A DNA stretch of 64,000 nt from Sapria himalayana. Lineage: Eukaryota > Streptophyta > Magnoliopsida > Malpighiales > Rafflesiaceae. The first letter of the stretch is position 1, and each line of letters begins with the position of its first letter. The notes beneath the pieces were generated by a model. The model was given only the letters and a program-made list of their open reading frames with translations. It made no database searches and was not told the origin of the DNA. The DNA is taken from the NCBI GenBank assembly GCA_029783825.1, contig JAREIK010010175.1, positions 1 to 64,000 on the forward strand, read 5' to 3'. Positions 1 to 16,500 of this stretch are shown here, piece by piece. The position numbers were made by a program, and so were the translations under genes.

Positions 1-3000
1 TCTACCTAGCTTCCTATATATATATATATATATCTGTCTATCTATCATCTGTATGTCTTCCTATCTTTTTAATTGACTATCTATCGATTCTCGTGTATCT
101 TTTTGTCTAACTATCTTTCTATCTATTTATCTTTATGTCTATATATTTGTCTATCAAATTTCTATCTATCTTTCTATCTATATGTTTATTATCTATCTGT
201 CTGTCTATCTATCTATCTATCTATTGTATATCTATTTATCTATCTTTCGTCTATCTAAGTGTCTATCTATCTATATAATTACCTTTCTAACTATCTTAAT
301 CTACAGTTTATCGAACTATCTATCTATTTTTCTATTTGTCTATCTATCTATCTATCTATCAATCTCTATGTCAATCTATTGTCTTATCTATTTGAATATC
401 TATCTATCTATATATGAGTCTATCTTGATATGTATCTATCTATATAACTATCTGCCAATTTAATTATTTAATTATTTGTCTATCTATCTGTCTATCTATT
501 TATCTATCTATCTATATATCTGAAAAATATGTCTAACTATCCATCTATCTATATGTCTTTCTATTTGTTTATCTTTCTATATATCTATCTGCCTATCTAT
601 CTTTCTTTCTTTTTAACAATCAATATGTCAATCTATCAGTTTATCTATCTATCTATCTATCTGTATATTTATATATTTATCTTTCTATCTAACTATATGA
701 TTATCTATCTTTCTATCTATCTAAAATTATATCTATATTTCATTCTATCTAACAATATATTATCTATCTATCTATGTATCTTTCATTCAAACTTCCTATC
801 TATTTGTCTATCTATTTCTCTCTCAATCTGTCTATCAATCAATCTATCAACCTATCTATCAATCAGAGTATTTGTCTATATATTTGTCTATCTATCTATC
901 TAATGATCTATAAGTCTATCTTTCTATCTATATATAAGTCTATCTTATTATCTATATCTCTATCTATATGTCTATGTTTGTGTGTGTGCATATCTATCAA
1001 TTTATCTATTTGTCTATCTATCTCTCTATCTATCAATCAATCTATATTTTCATTTATTTGTCTATATATTTATCTATCTTTCTATCTAGTTATCTTTCTA
1101 TATATTTGTCTATCAATATATCTATTTTTCTCATAATTTATCCATATATCTGTCAATGTATGTGTCTATCTATCTATCTATATGTTTATTTATCTGTCTA
1201 TCTATTTATCTATAAGTTTATCTATCTATCTATCTATATTTTTATTTATCTATCTATCTATTTATCTATATATTTTTCTATCAATCATTCGATCTATCTG
1301 TCTATCAATTTGTCTATCAATCTATCAATTTATGAATCTCTCTATGAATTTATCTATTAATCTATCTATCAATCTATATATGAATCTTTCTACCAATATA
1401 TCTATTAATTTTTTTATTATATATCTATCAATCTATGTATCTATATATCTATCAATCTAACTATCTATCTATCAATCTATCTATTAATCTGTCTATCAAT
1501 CTATCTATAAATATGACTATTAATCTGTCAAGCAATCTGTCTATTAATCTAACTATCAATCTTCCTATCTATATGTATATCTATTTATCTATATATCTAT
1601 CTATCAATTAATCAATTAATCTGGCTATCTTTTTGAATGTATATCAATTAGTTTGTCTGTCTATCTATCTATCTTTATATCTGTCACTCTATTTGTCAAA
1701 CTATCTGTCAGCCTATCTATTTGTCTATATGTCTATTTAACTATCTGTTTATCTATCTATGTATATATATATCTATCTATCTATTTGTTGCCTATCGACT
1801 ATCTATTTGTCTATTTATCTAGCTATCTACTGTCTATCTATCTATATGTCAATTTGTCAATATAAATATCATCTATCTATTTTCTATGTATTTGTCTATA
1901 AGTTTGTATATATGTCTCTCTATATGTCTGTCTATCTATCAATGAATCTATCTATCTATCTATCTATCTGCTTGTCTATCTGTCTATCTATATGTCTATC
2001 TATCTATCTTCCTATATATATAATCGATATATATTTAATTTCTACTTGTCCTATCTTTTGTATATGTCAGTCTTTTTGTTTGTCAATCTGTTCGTCAATC
2101 TTTCTCTCTGACTATCTATCTGTAGATCAATTATCTATCTATCTCTCGATCTATCTATCTATCTATATTGTCTATCAAACTATCTATCTATCATTCTATA
2201 TATTCAAATATCTATTTGTCTATCACTCTCTCGTCTATCTATTTTTCTATCACTCTCTATGTCTATCTATCTATATAGTCTATAAGTTTATTTAAATTTA
2301 TCTATCTATTTATCTATCTATTTTATCTATCTATCAGTCTATCTGTCTATTCTATTTGTGTGTATATCTATCTATCTATATGTCTATCTATCAATCTGTC
2401 TTATCTATTGTCTATATGTCTATTTATCTACTTTTAATCTGTCTATCTATTTTTCTATCTATATCTTTGTCTATCTATTATCTATTTGTATATCTATCTA
2501 TCTATCTTCTTTCTGTTTATCTAGTTTCTTTATATATCTATCTATTTATTAATCAATCAACATATCTATCAATCAATCTAACATTTTATTTATCTAATTA
2601 TATGTCTATCTATCTTTCTTTCTTTCTTTATATCTATCTATATTTCTATTTTATATTGATTTGTATATATTTCTAACTATCTAAATGATTATATATATGT
2701 CTATCTATCTATCTATAAATTTGTATATCAATGTAACCCTCAAATTGTTTACTAATCGATTTATCAATTTGTCTATCAATCTAACTATCAATTTGTCTAT
2801 CATTTAATCTATAAATATATCTTTCAATCTAATTATCAATCTAACTATCTATCTATATATTTATCTATCTATATATTTGTCTATCTATTTGTCTATTGAT
2901 CTATCAATCTATCTATCTATATGTTTGTCTAACTATCTATCTATCTATTTGTCTATCTATCTATCTATCTTTCTTTCTTTTTATCTTTCTATCTGTCTGT

Positions 3001-3434
3001 CTATCTATTTATCTATCCATCTATTTGTCTATCTATCAGTCTATCTATTAGTTTATTTGTCTATCTATCTGGCTATCAATCAAATTATCAATCTGTCTAT
3101 TTAACTGTGTATCTATTAATGAATCTAATAATCTATCTATATATCTTTCTATTAATCAATCAAACAATCTATCTATATATCTATCTAAAAATTGACCTAT
3201 TTATCTATCTATCTATTTGTATGTCTATCTATCTTTCTATCTATCTTTATATCAGTTTATTTATCATTAAACCTATCAATCAATCTATGAATCTCTCTAT
3301 TAATCTATCTATCAATCTATCTCTCAATCTATATGTCAACTATCTATCAATATTTTTACCAATTTATCTATTAATTAGTTTATCAATATATCTATCAAAT
3401 TGTGTATCTTTATATCTATCTATCTATCTCTCTC

Positions 3435-3469
<35 letters not shown>

Positions 3470-5112
3470 CTGTGTATCAATCTATCTATTAATCTATGAA
3501 ATAATTTGTCTATTAATCTGTCTATCAATCTATCTATTAAAAGGACTATCAATATCTATATCAATTAGTCTATTAATCTACTTTTTTATATGTATATCTA
3601 TTTGTATATCTATCTGTCTATCTATCTATCGATTAATTGATATATCTATCAGTATATATATCTATTTAATCATCTATCTAATAATCTATATATATATATA
3701 TATCTATCTGTCTTTTATTTATCTATTTGAATGTCTATTAGTTTGTCTGACTGTCTAGCAATATGTATATATATCTTTATATCTATCTATATACCTATCA
3801 GTCTATATGTCTAACTATCTGTTAGTCAATCTATCTTTTTATCAATCTATCTTTTTATCTATCTATCTAACTATCTGTCTATCTATCTGTATATCTGTCT
3901 ATCTATTTTTCTATCTATCTGACTATCTATTTGTCTATCTATCTTTATGTCTATCTATTTATCTAACTATTTATCTATCTAAATGTCTATCTATCTATAT
4001 AAATGTTTGTCTCTCTATTTTTCTATTTATCTTTCTATCAGTTGATATATATATCTTTCTATATATCGATCTATCTGTCTATCTATGTGTTTATCTTTCT
4101 GTGTATCTATCTATATATCTATCATTAGTCTATCTATCTATATGTCTATCTATCTATCTATCTATATGTCTATATATCTAGCTATCTATCTATTTATTTA
4201 TCTATCTATATATCTATCTATATTTCTATCTAATCATTTATCCGTTAGTCTTTTTGTATGTCTATTTGTCTATCTATCTATCTATCTGTCTGTCTATCTA
4301 TCTGACTATCTTTTTGTCTATCTATCTACCTATCTGTTTATCTATATGTCTATATATTTATTTATTTGTCTATCTATATGTCTATATATTTATTTATTTG
4401 TCTATCATCTATTTTTATATTTTTCAGTATATTTTTCTATTATCTATATATCTAATTATATTTTTATATATCTATATTATCTATTTATCTTTTATATATC
4501 TATCAATCTATATTTCTAGTTGTCTATGTATCTATCTATCTATGTATTTATCTTTATATCTATCTATCTACCTTTCTATCTATATATAAATCTTATTTTA
4601 TATCTATCTATCTATCTCAGTATTTTTTTATTTTTCTATATATCTATCATGTTTATATGTCTATCTATAAAGTTGTCTATATATCTAAATATTTATATAT
4701 CTTAATATCTACCTTTCTACCTATCTATCTGTTTGTCTATCTTTAAATCATTCTATATATTATCTGACTATATGTCTGTCTATCTAGTTGTTTATCAATT
4801 TATATATCTATCTATCTATCTAATTATGTATCTATTTATCTATATATCTAATTATATATATGTCGATCTTTCTATCTATTTAATTATCTATTTGTCTTTA
4901 TGTCGATCCCTCTATCTATCTTTTTGTCTATATTTCTATCTATCTATGGATCTATCTATCTATTTATCTATCTATTTGTCCATCTACCTATCAATCGCTT
5001 CGATCTATCTAATTTTCTTTCAATCTTTCTATTTATCTATCTAATTATTTATTTATCAATCTATCTATCTAACTAACCATTAATTATATATTTTTATATC
5101 TAAATATTTTTC

Positions 5113-5147
<35 letters not shown>

Positions 5148-6479
5148 AACTAACAAACAAATTATTTGTGTGTCTAACTATATATATATATATATATATA
5201 TATCTCTCTCTATGTTTTTGTCTATCAATCTATATCTCTATCTATCAATTAGTTAGTCTCATAATCTATCTATATATCTATCTTTTTGTCTATATTTCTA
5301 TCTTTCAATTTTTCTATCTATCTATATTTCTATCAGTCTATATTCTATCTATATTTCTATCTATAAATCTATCTATCAGTATGTCTTTCTATCTTTCTAT
5401 TTGTTTATTTATTTATGTATCTGTCTATTTGTCTTTATGTCTATCTAACTAACTAACTATCTGATTATTTGACTATCTAATTATCTTACTATCTATATAT
5501 TTATATATCTATTTGTCTATTTATCAATCTTTTTATCTATTATCTATCTATCTATTAATCTATCGATCTTTCTATCTACTATTTATCTATCTATCTATGT
5601 CTATCTATCTATCTAACTAACAATCTATTTGTCAACCTATCTGTATATATATCTATCTTTCTAACTATCTATCTATTTGAATGTCAATCAATCAATCAAT
5701 CTATCTGTCTATCTGTCTAGCTATCTATCTATCTATCCACTATCTACCTATCTATTTATCAACCTATCTAACTATATATTTTAATATTTATCTATCAGTT
5801 TAAAATTCTATGTGTTTGTTTAAATAGTTGTCTATCTATCTATATATTAATCAATCTATCTATCTATCTAACTATCTTTGTTTCTTTCTTTATATCCACC
5901 TTTATTTCATTATATCTATATTTCTATCTATATATTTATCAAACTTTCTATTTTTTTAACTATCTATTTATCAATCAATCTATTATCTATCTATCTATCT
6001 ATATTTCTATCTATATATCAATGTACCTATTTATAAATCTATCTATCTAAATTTCTATCTATCTATTTATCTATATAATTATCTATTTATCTATCTATCT
6101 ATATAATTATCTATTTATCTATCTATCTATATAATTATTTATCTATCAGTTAATATATTTATGTATATGTCTATCTATATATTAATATATCTATCTATCT
6201 ATCTATTTGTCTAAATAACTAACTATCTATCTATATATCTAGCTATCTACCTATCAATTTATCTATCTATCAACCTATCTATTTATCTATCTAACTATAT
6301 CACTATCTAATTATCTATCTATCTATTTGTCTATTTGTATTTATATCTGTCTATCTAGTTGTCTTACTAACTATCTATCTCTTTATCTATCAGTCTATCT
6401 AGCTACCTATCTATCTATCTAAAATATATCTATCTATATATCTAAAATATATCTATCTATCTATCTATATCTACTATCA

Positions 6480-7591
6480 ATCAATCAATCAATCTTTCTT
6501 TCTTTATTTATTTTTTATTATTTCCATCTATATATCTATCGATCTATCTACCTATATGTCTATTTATCTATCAATTTGTCTTTCTATATATTTATCTATC
6601 TATCTAACTTTTTATATGTCAGTCTGTCAGTCTATTTATCTATCTATATGTCTGTCTGTCTATATATATATAATTATATATAAATATATCTATCTATCTA
6701 TTTTATTATGTATATTTTAATATATCTCTCTATACATATATTTATCTTTCTATCTATTTATATCTATCTATCTTTCTATCTATTTATATCTATCTATCTA
6801 TATATCTTTCTATCTATATATCTTTCTATCTATTTATATCTATCTATCTCTCTCTCTCTCAATCTATCAATCTATCTATTTATCTATCTATCTTTGTGTC
6901 TATCTATCTATCTATCTATATGTATGTCAATTTATTTGTCTTTCTATATATATATCTATCTTTTTATCTATCTATTTGTATGTCTATCTATCTATATATA
7001 TGTCTACCTATATATATATATATATCTATCTTATTATCTAGTTATCTATCTATCTACCAATATATTTAATATCCTATCTACATTTCTACCTATCTTTCTA
7101 TCTATCTGTCTATCTATTTTTCTTTCTATTGATATGTTTATCTATATAGTTGTATAAATCTCTACTTATATATCTGTATATCTGTCTAATTATATATATG
7201 TCTCTCTATCTAGTTATCTATCTAATATGTATATATATATTTCTATCTATCCGCCTATTTGTAGGTCAATCTACTTGTCTATCTATTTATATATCTATCT
7301 ATCTATCGATCTATCTATATATCTATATATCTTTCTATCTAACTATATATCTATCTAAATATATATTTATATCTACTATCTATCTATCTTTATTTATTTA
7401 TTTCTTTCTTTCATTATTTCTATCTATATATCTATCTATCTATCTACCTATATATCTATTTATCTATCAATTTCTCTATCTATATATTTATCTATCTATC
7501 TAACTATTTATCTGTCTGTTTATCTGTCTATCTGTCTATCTATCTATCTATCTGTCTATCTATCTATCTATCTGTCTATCTATCTATCTAC

Positions 7592-7622
<31 letters not shown>

Positions 7623-8644
7623 ATATTTCTTTATATCTATCTATACATATAGCTATCTTTATATCTATTTCTATCTATCTATATACCTATCACCCTATCT
7701 ATTAATCTAGCTTTTTATCAATCTTATATGTGTCTTTCTGTCTATATATCTATATGTTTGAATATTTATTTGCCTTTCTTTATATATATCTATCTTTCTA
7801 TCTATCTATCTATTTATATGTCTACCTATATATATATATATATCTATCTCTCTCTCTCTCTATTTAAATATCTTTCTATCAATATATCTTGTTATCTATC
7901 TATTTATATATTAGTCTTGCTATCTAGATATCTATCTATCTATCTTCTTATCTAGTAATCAATTTATCTACCTATATATCTATAAACCTATCTAGATTTC
8001 TACCTATATATCTACCTATATTTCTATATATCTATTTATCTATCTGTCTATCTATCTATCTATCTATCTATATATCTATATGTTTATCTATATAGTTGTA
8101 TAAATCTCTACATACCTACCTAACTGTCTGTCTAATTGTATATATGTCTATCTATCTTGTTGTCTATCTAATATGTATATAAATATTTCTATCAATCCAT
8201 CTATTTGTAGGTCTATCTACTTGTCTATCTATTTATATATCTATTTATCTATATATATTTAACTACTATCTATCTATTTATCTATCTATCTTTCTTTCTT
8301 TCTTTATTTCTTTTTTTATTTTTATCTATATATCTATCTATCTACCTCTATATCTATTAATCTATCAATTTGTCTATCTATATAACTATTTATCTATCTG
8401 TCTATCTATATATATGTAGATATATTTGTCTGTCTATCTATCTACTATATATATATATATATATATATCTATTTATATATGTATATTTCTGTATATTTTT
8501 CTATAGATATAGTGATCTTATATCTATTTATATTTATCTATCTATCTACCTATCTCATTGTCTATCAATCTATCTATATATCTATTTGTCTATGTGTCTA
8601 TCTGTCTATCTATCTTTATGTTTGTCTATTTATTTGTATTTCTT

Positions 8645-8676
<32 letters not shown>

Positions 8677-10700
8677 TATCTTTCTATCTATCTATATGTA
8701 TGTCTATCTATATATATATATGTTTACCTATAATATATATATATATCTATATCTATATCTATCTATCTATCGACATAACTTTCTATCAATCTATCAAGTT
8801 ATTTATATATCTATTTATTTATTTATCTTGCTATCTATCTATCTATCTTCTTATCTAGTTATCTATCTATCTACCTATATATTTATCAACCTAAGTACAT
8901 TTCTACCTATATATCTACCTATATTTCTATCTATCTATTTATCTATGTGTCTATCTATCTATCTATTTATCTATATGTTTGTCTATATATTTGTATAAAT
9001 CACTAGCTACCTACCTATCTATTTGTCTGTCTAATTGTATATATGTCTATCTATCTTGTTGTCAATCTAAAATGTATATAAATATTTTTATCTATCCATC
9101 TATTTATAGGTCTATCTACTTGTCCATCTATTTATATATCTATCTATCTAACTATATATTTTTCACTACTATCAATTTATTTATCTATCTATCTTTCTTT
9201 CTTTATTTCTTTCTTTATTTTTATCTATTTATCTATCAATTTGTCTATCTATATATTTATTTATCTATTTAACTATTTATCTATCTATCTATATATAGAT
9301 ATATCTGTCTATCTATCTACTATATATATATATATATGGATAATTCTATATATCTATCAATACATAAAGCGATCTTCTATCTATTTATATCTATTTATCT
9401 TTCTATCTACCTATCTCCTTATCTATCAATCAATCTATTTTTATATTTGTCTATATGTCTATCTGTCTATTTATTTGTATTTCTTTATCTATCTCCTTAT
9501 CTATCTCCTTATCTATATGTTTGTCTATTTATTTGTATTTCTTTATATATATATATATATATATCTATCTCTCTATCTAAATATCTTTCTATCAATCAAT
9601 CAAGTTATTTATCTATCTATTTATTTATCTATCTTGCTATCTATCTATCTATCTTATTATTTAGTTATCTTTCTATCTACCTATATATCTATCTGCCTAC
9701 CTGCCTATCTATCTGTCTATCTATCTATCTATATGTTTATCTATTTAGTTGTATAAATCTATACCTATCTATCTATCTATCTATATGTCTGTCTGTCTCA
9801 TTAAATATATGTCTATCTATATAGTTATCAATCTAATATGTATATATATATTTCTATCTAGTTGTCTATTTATAGGTCTATCAACTTGTATATCTATTTA
9901 TATATCTATATATCTATGTATCGATCTATCTATATTTCTATATTTCTATCTATCGAACTATATATCGATCTATCTATCTATCAATTATGTAATTATCTAT
10001 CTATCTACTATATATGTATATATATATATATATATATTTATATATGTATATTTCTTTATATCTATCTAACATATATCTATCTTTCTATCTATATCTATAT
10101 ATCTACATATCTCCCTATCTATCAATCTATCTATTTGTCTATCTGTCAATGTGTCTATCTATCTATCTATATGTTTGTCTATTTATTTGTCTTTCTTTAT
10201 ATATATCTATATTTATATCTATCTTTTTGTATGTGTATCTATCTATCTATATATATTCCTACCTATATATATATATATATATATATCTATCTCTCTATCT
10301 AAATATCTTTCTATCAATCAATAAATTTATCAATCTATCGATTTATTTATCTTTCTTGCTATCTATCTTTTTATCTATTTATCTATCTACCTATATATCT
10401 ATAAATCTATCTACATTTCTACAAACCTATCTATCTATCTATCTATATGTTTATCAATATAGTAGTATAACTCTTTACCTATCTATCCATCTATCTACCT
10501 ATCTGTCTATCTATTTATTTGTCTTTATGTCTATCTATCTAGTTGTCTATCTAATATGTATACAAATATATTTCTATCTATCTGTCTATTTGTAGGTCTA
10601 TCTACTTTTCTATCTATTTATATATCTATATATAAATCTATCTAACTATATAACTACCATTCTATCTAATATGTAATTATCTATCGATCTATCTTTCTTT
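6480..10700 (+). repeat. Higher-order repeat inside the TCTA array
   Basis: A non-TCTA landmark close to TTGTATAAATC followed by TCTAATTRTATATATGTC, CTAATATGTATATA and TTTGTAGGTCTATCTACTTG recurs in the same order at about 7150, 8096, 8991, 9749 and 10463. A second landmark, CTTTCTTTCTTTATTT followed by an ATCTATATATC run, precedes these copies from about 6490. Copy spacing is about 946, 895, 758 and 714 bp. The array was therefore amplified in segments of about 0.7-0.95 kb as well as in 4-bp steps. Confidence 0.8.
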
Positions 10701-11072
10701 CTTTCTATATATCTATCTAATTTTATATCTAATTATCCATCTATCTATCTCTCTGTTTGCCTGTCTATCTATTTATCTATCTATCAATCTATCAATCTAT
10801 CAATCTATATATTTATCAATTTATATGTCTATCTATCTATCTATCATTCTATCAATTAATCTATCTATGATTCTATCAATCAATCTTTCTATCTATGTAT
10901 TTTTATCTATCTCTCCATCTATCTATCTATCTATATATCTATATGTCTATCTATCTATATATCTATATGACTTTTTATCTAGTTGTTTATATATATATAT
11001 ATATATATATCTATCTATCTATCTATCTATCTAATTATGTATCTTTCTTTCTATCTAATTATGGTCATGTTT

Positions 11073-11116
<44 letters not shown>

Positions 11117-12287
11117 TTCTTATTGTTTCTATCTCTTATTCTATCTATATTTCTATATATCTATCTATTTATCTATTTATATTTCTATCTATCTTTCATT
11201 CTTTCTTTTGATCTATTTATCTATCTATCTATATAAATGACTATTTATATATTTATCTATCTATATATCTATCCACCTACCTATCTATCTCTCATTTTGT
11301 GCATCTGTCTATCTTACTTTGTTTCTATATATCTATTTGTCTATCTGTATATCTATCTATCTAACTATCTATTTATTTATATATTTGTCTATCATTATAA
11401 CTATCTATCTATCTTTATATCTATCTATCTATGTTTCTATTTGTTTATATGTCTATTTGTCTATCTATCTAACTATATATCATTCTATCTTTCTTTATGT
11501 CTATATATTTGTTTATCTCTCTCTATCTCTTTGTTTCTCTATCTAATTATCTACCTCTCTATTTATCTTTCTATCTCTCTAACTAACTATCTATCTGTCT
11601 ATCAATCTATTTGTCTTTATATCTGTGTCTATCTATCTATCTATATATTTATCTTTCTGACTATCTATCTATTTGTCCATTTATCTATCTATTTGTCTAT
11701 CTATCTATATATCTATCAATCTATCTATCTATATTTCTATCTATCTATCTTTTTTTCTATTAATATATCTATCTATCTATTTGTTTATCTCACTTTATGA
11801 ATATTAGTCTATCAGTTTACCTATCTATTTGTCTATCAGTTTATCTATCTATTTGTCTATCATTATATCTATTAATCTATCTATCTATTTGTCTATCTAT
11901 TTATCTATCTATCTGTCTGTCTTTTTTTCTATCTATTTATCTATTTATTTGTCATTCTATCTATCTGCCTATCTATCTATTTGTCTATCTTTTATTATAT
12001 CTATCTATCTTTATATCTTTATATCTTTATATCTATCTATCTTTTTTTCTATCAATCAATCTATCTTTTTTTTCTATCAATCTATCTATCAATTTGTTTA
12101 TCTTTTTATTTGTATATTAGTCTATCAGTGTATAAGTTTATGTGTCTATCAATCCATCTATTTATATATCTATTTATATGGCCTTCTATCCCACTACTAA
12201 ACTGCCTTCATATCTATCAGTCTATAAATCAATCTATCTATCTCCCCATCTATCTATATTTATATTTGTCTTTATGTCTATCTATTA

Positions 12288-12321
<34 letters not shown>

Positions 12322-13163
12322 ATTTATTTGTCTATGTGTATATTTATCGATCTTTCTTTAAGAATATCTATCTATATATCTATTTATCTATATGTCTATC
12401 TGTCTATATGTCTATCTATCTATCTATTTGTCTTCTACCTATACATCTATATGTCGAACTATATATATTTCTAATTGTCTAACTTTTTATGTGTCTATTT
12501 TTTTGTCTATATATCATTCTTTCTTGCTATTATCTATATATCTATTTATCTTTCATTCAACTTATATATATATATATATCTATCTATCTATCTATTTATA
12601 TCTTTATCATTTTATGTATCTATCTATCTATTTGATTATCTATCTATATGTCTATTTATCTATTTGTCTGTCTACCTATCTGTCTTTCTATTTATTGATA
12701 TATTTGTATATCTATCTACCAATCTATCTATTTGTCTATGTCAATGTGTCTATCAGTCTACCTATCCTTCTATCTATTAGTCAATCTATCTATATATCTA
12801 TATATCGATCAATCTATCTATCATTATTTCATTCCTTCTATCTATTAGTCTATCTATCTATTTGTCTATGTGTTTATTTGTCTATTCGTCAATCTATCAA
12901 TCTGTCTATTAATCAATCAATCTATCTATCTATCTATCTATCTATATATGTATCTATCTTTTGATCTAGTTGGCTATCTACTTATCTTCCTATTTGTCTA
13001 TCTATATTTATATCAACCTTTCTATCAAACTATCTATATGTCTATATGTTAACTCACTATGTCCCTATTTGTTTATAAGTCTATCATTCCTTAACTCTAT
13101 TTATATATTAGTCTATCTGTTTATAAATATTTCTATTTTTTTGTCTATATGTCGATTTATCTA

Positions 13164-13165
<2 letters not shown>

Positions 13166-13257
<92 letters not shown>
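13166..13257. repeat. Long pure TA dinucleotide run
   Basis: About 90 bp of uninterrupted TA dinucleotide, the longest pure run in the window, embedded in TCTA repeats. Shorter TA runs sit at 3446-3470, 5117-5145, 11077-11114, 16650-16687 and 26211-26251. Confidence 0.95.
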
Positions 13258-13258
<1 letters not shown>

Positions 13259-16200
13259 ATCTATGTAATTATCAAACTATTTATAAGTAGATATGTTTAT
13301 CTATATTTCTATCTATATTTCTTTATATCTATTTGTCTATCTATCTATCTATATATCTATCTATCTTTCTGTATATTTATGTATTTATCTATCTATTTGT
13401 TTAACTATATATTTGTCAATCTTTCTATCTATCTATCTATTTTTCTAAATGTCTATCTTTAAATCTATTTATCTATATATCTTTCTATTTATCTAACTTT
13501 TTAAATGTCTTTTTTTTATTAGTCTGTCAATCTATCAATCAATCTATTTATCTATCTATCTTTCTTTCTTTCTATTTCACTATAAATATATTTGTCTATT
13601 TTACTATTTGTCTATTTATTTATTCGTCTATTTGTCTATTTATCTATATATGAGTCTATTTATCTATCTATCTATTGGTCTATCTTTCTATTTGTATATT
13701 TAATATTCTGTCTTTCTATCGAACTCGCTATTTTTCTATCTATCTATTTATCTATTTGTTTTTTTATCAATCTATCAATCTAACAATCTATCTATCTATC
13801 TATCTATTAGTCTATTAGTCTAGAAGTCAATGTTTCTATCCATCTATCTATTTGTATATCTATCTATATTTTTATCAATTATGTATTTGTTTAATTGTCT
13901 ATCTATTTATCTTTTATCTATCTATCTTTCTATCTATCTGTCTGTCTATCTATCTATCTATAGGTTTACCTTGCATTCTTACTATCTATCTATCTATTAA
14001 TCAAATTATGAATCTATCAACCTATTTAACTATGTATGTATCTGTCTATCTACCTATCTATCTATTTGTCTATCTATTTATCTATTTTATGTATATCTAT
14101 CTATCTGTGTATCTATCTATATATTTGGCTATCTTTATACATAATTGTCTATCTTTAATCTATCAATCTATCTAATTATTTATTTGTATCTTTATTTATT
14201 TACCTATTTATATATTTATGTGTCTATCTATGTATTTGTATATTTATCTATCTATCTATCTTAATCTTTATATATCTACTTATTTTTCAATATGTCTATC
14301 AAATTATCTCTCAATTTGCCTATCTATCTATCTATATATCTATCTATATATCTATATTTCTATCTATTTATATATCTCTATATATTTTTTTATATATTTA
14401 CCTTATCTATCTATCTAAATGACTTTCTGTCTATCTATCTATCTATCTATCAATATAATTATCTATCTATCAGTCTATATATTAATCTTTCTATCTATAT
14501 ATTTATTTATATATATAAATATCTACCTGTCTACATATCTATGTGTCTATCTATCTATACTTTATTTATCTATCAATCTATCCACATCTATCTATCTGTC
14601 TGTCTGTCTTTCTGTGTATATGCTTATCTATCTATGTGTTAATGTGCCTTTGTGTCTATTTGTATATCTATCTATCTTTTTTTCTATAATCTATCTTTCT
14701 ATCTTGCTATCTATTTATCTATCAATGTATCTACCTATTTTTTATATGTTAATATATCTATTTCTTTATCTATTTAAATATTTATTATATCTTTATAGAT
14801 CTACATGTCTATTTGTCTATGTGTTTATTTTTCTAGTTGTCTATTTGTAAATCTATCTATATATCTATATACTTATCTGTCTATCTATCTATTTATTTAT
14901 TTATGTGTCAATGTGCCTATATGTCTATTTATCTATTTGCCGATTTTTCTATCTGGTTATCTATCAATCTGTATCTTTTTGAATCTATATATCTCTTTAT
15001 CTATGCATCTATATGTCTATATATCTGTCTATTTGTATATCTATCTATGTCTCTATCTCATCGTGTCAATGTGTTTATTTGTGTATAAGTCTATATGTCT
15101 ATCTTTATATAGGCCTAAATGTCTATTTATCTATCTATCTTTCATTGTAATTATCTAACAATCTCTCTTTCTATATGTCTTTCTGCCTAACTATATAATT
15201 GTCTATCTATCTATCTATTTATTAGTCACTATATCTATATATGCATAGATATATATATATATACTTCAATCTATTTGTCTATCTATCTATCTTTGTATAT
15301 GGCTGTATATCTATCTATCTATTTATCTATCTGTGTATCTATCTATTTGTCGATTTGTATATCTATTTGTGTGTCTCTCTATCTATTTGTCTATCTATCT
15401 ATTAATCTATCTATATATCTATCTATTTAAATATCTATCTTTCTTTCTTTCTATCTATTTTTTTGTCTATCTGTCAATCAATCAATCAATCAAAATGACC
15501 TATATGTCTATCTGTCTATCTATCAATCTTTCAATCTACCTATCTACCTATTTGTATATCTCTCTATATGTATATTTCTTTATCAGTCTATAATTTTGTG
15601 TCAATCCATCCATCTATCTAATTATCTATCTATTTATGTGTCTTTCTATCTCACTATTTAACTTTCTTTATGTCTATTAGTTTATCAGCCTATCTACCTA
15701 CCTATCTATCTATCTAAATGTATATATGTCTATCTATCAATCTATCTTTATGTCTATCTATTTATTTGTCTATGAGCCTAGATATCTATCTATCGGTCTC
15801 TCTCTCTATCTTTCTGTCTATCAATCTATTTGTCTATCTGTCTTTCTGCCTATCATTCTATCTATCTATCTACATATCTATCTATATATTTATGTACCAA
15901 TCTATATATTTGTATATCTATTTGTTTGTATATCTATATATTTTTTAGCATGTTTATCTGTCTATTTTTAAATCCATCTTTTTGTCTGTCTATCTATCAA
16001 TTTTGCTTTTATTTGTCTATATGTCTATTTGTGAATATATTTGTATATCTATCTATATATTTGTCTATTTTTTTATCTTTCTATATGTATATTATTTTAA
16101 CTATATATTTATTCATCTATCCATCAATATGTTTATTATGTTTCTATCTATTTATCTATCTGTCTCTATATCTCTATGTCTATGTCTATGTCTATATTTG

Positions 16201-16437
16201 TATATCTATCTATATGTCTATCTATCTTGATGTCAAATGATCTATCAGTATAAATATCTATCAGTCTTTTTAACTATCTACCTATCTATCTATTTGTCCA
16301 ACTATCTATATAACTATCTGTCAATTTATATATCTAACTATCTATATATCCCTCTATGTGTCTATTTGTTTATGTATATATTTTTCTATCTATCTATTGT
16401 ATATCTATCTATTTCTCTATCAGTAAATTTTTTTACC

Positions 16438-16443
<6 letters not shown>

Positions 16444-16486
<43 letters not shown>

Positions 16487-16500
16487 ATCCATCCATCCAT
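16444..16500. repeat. TG dinucleotide run followed by CCAT repeats
   Basis: About 40 bp of TG runs directly into four CCAT units. Left and right of it are two copies of a roughly 100-bp segment starting CCCTCTATGTGTCTATTTG (16350 and 16516), so the run lies in a local duplication about 165 bp apart. Confidence 0.9.
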
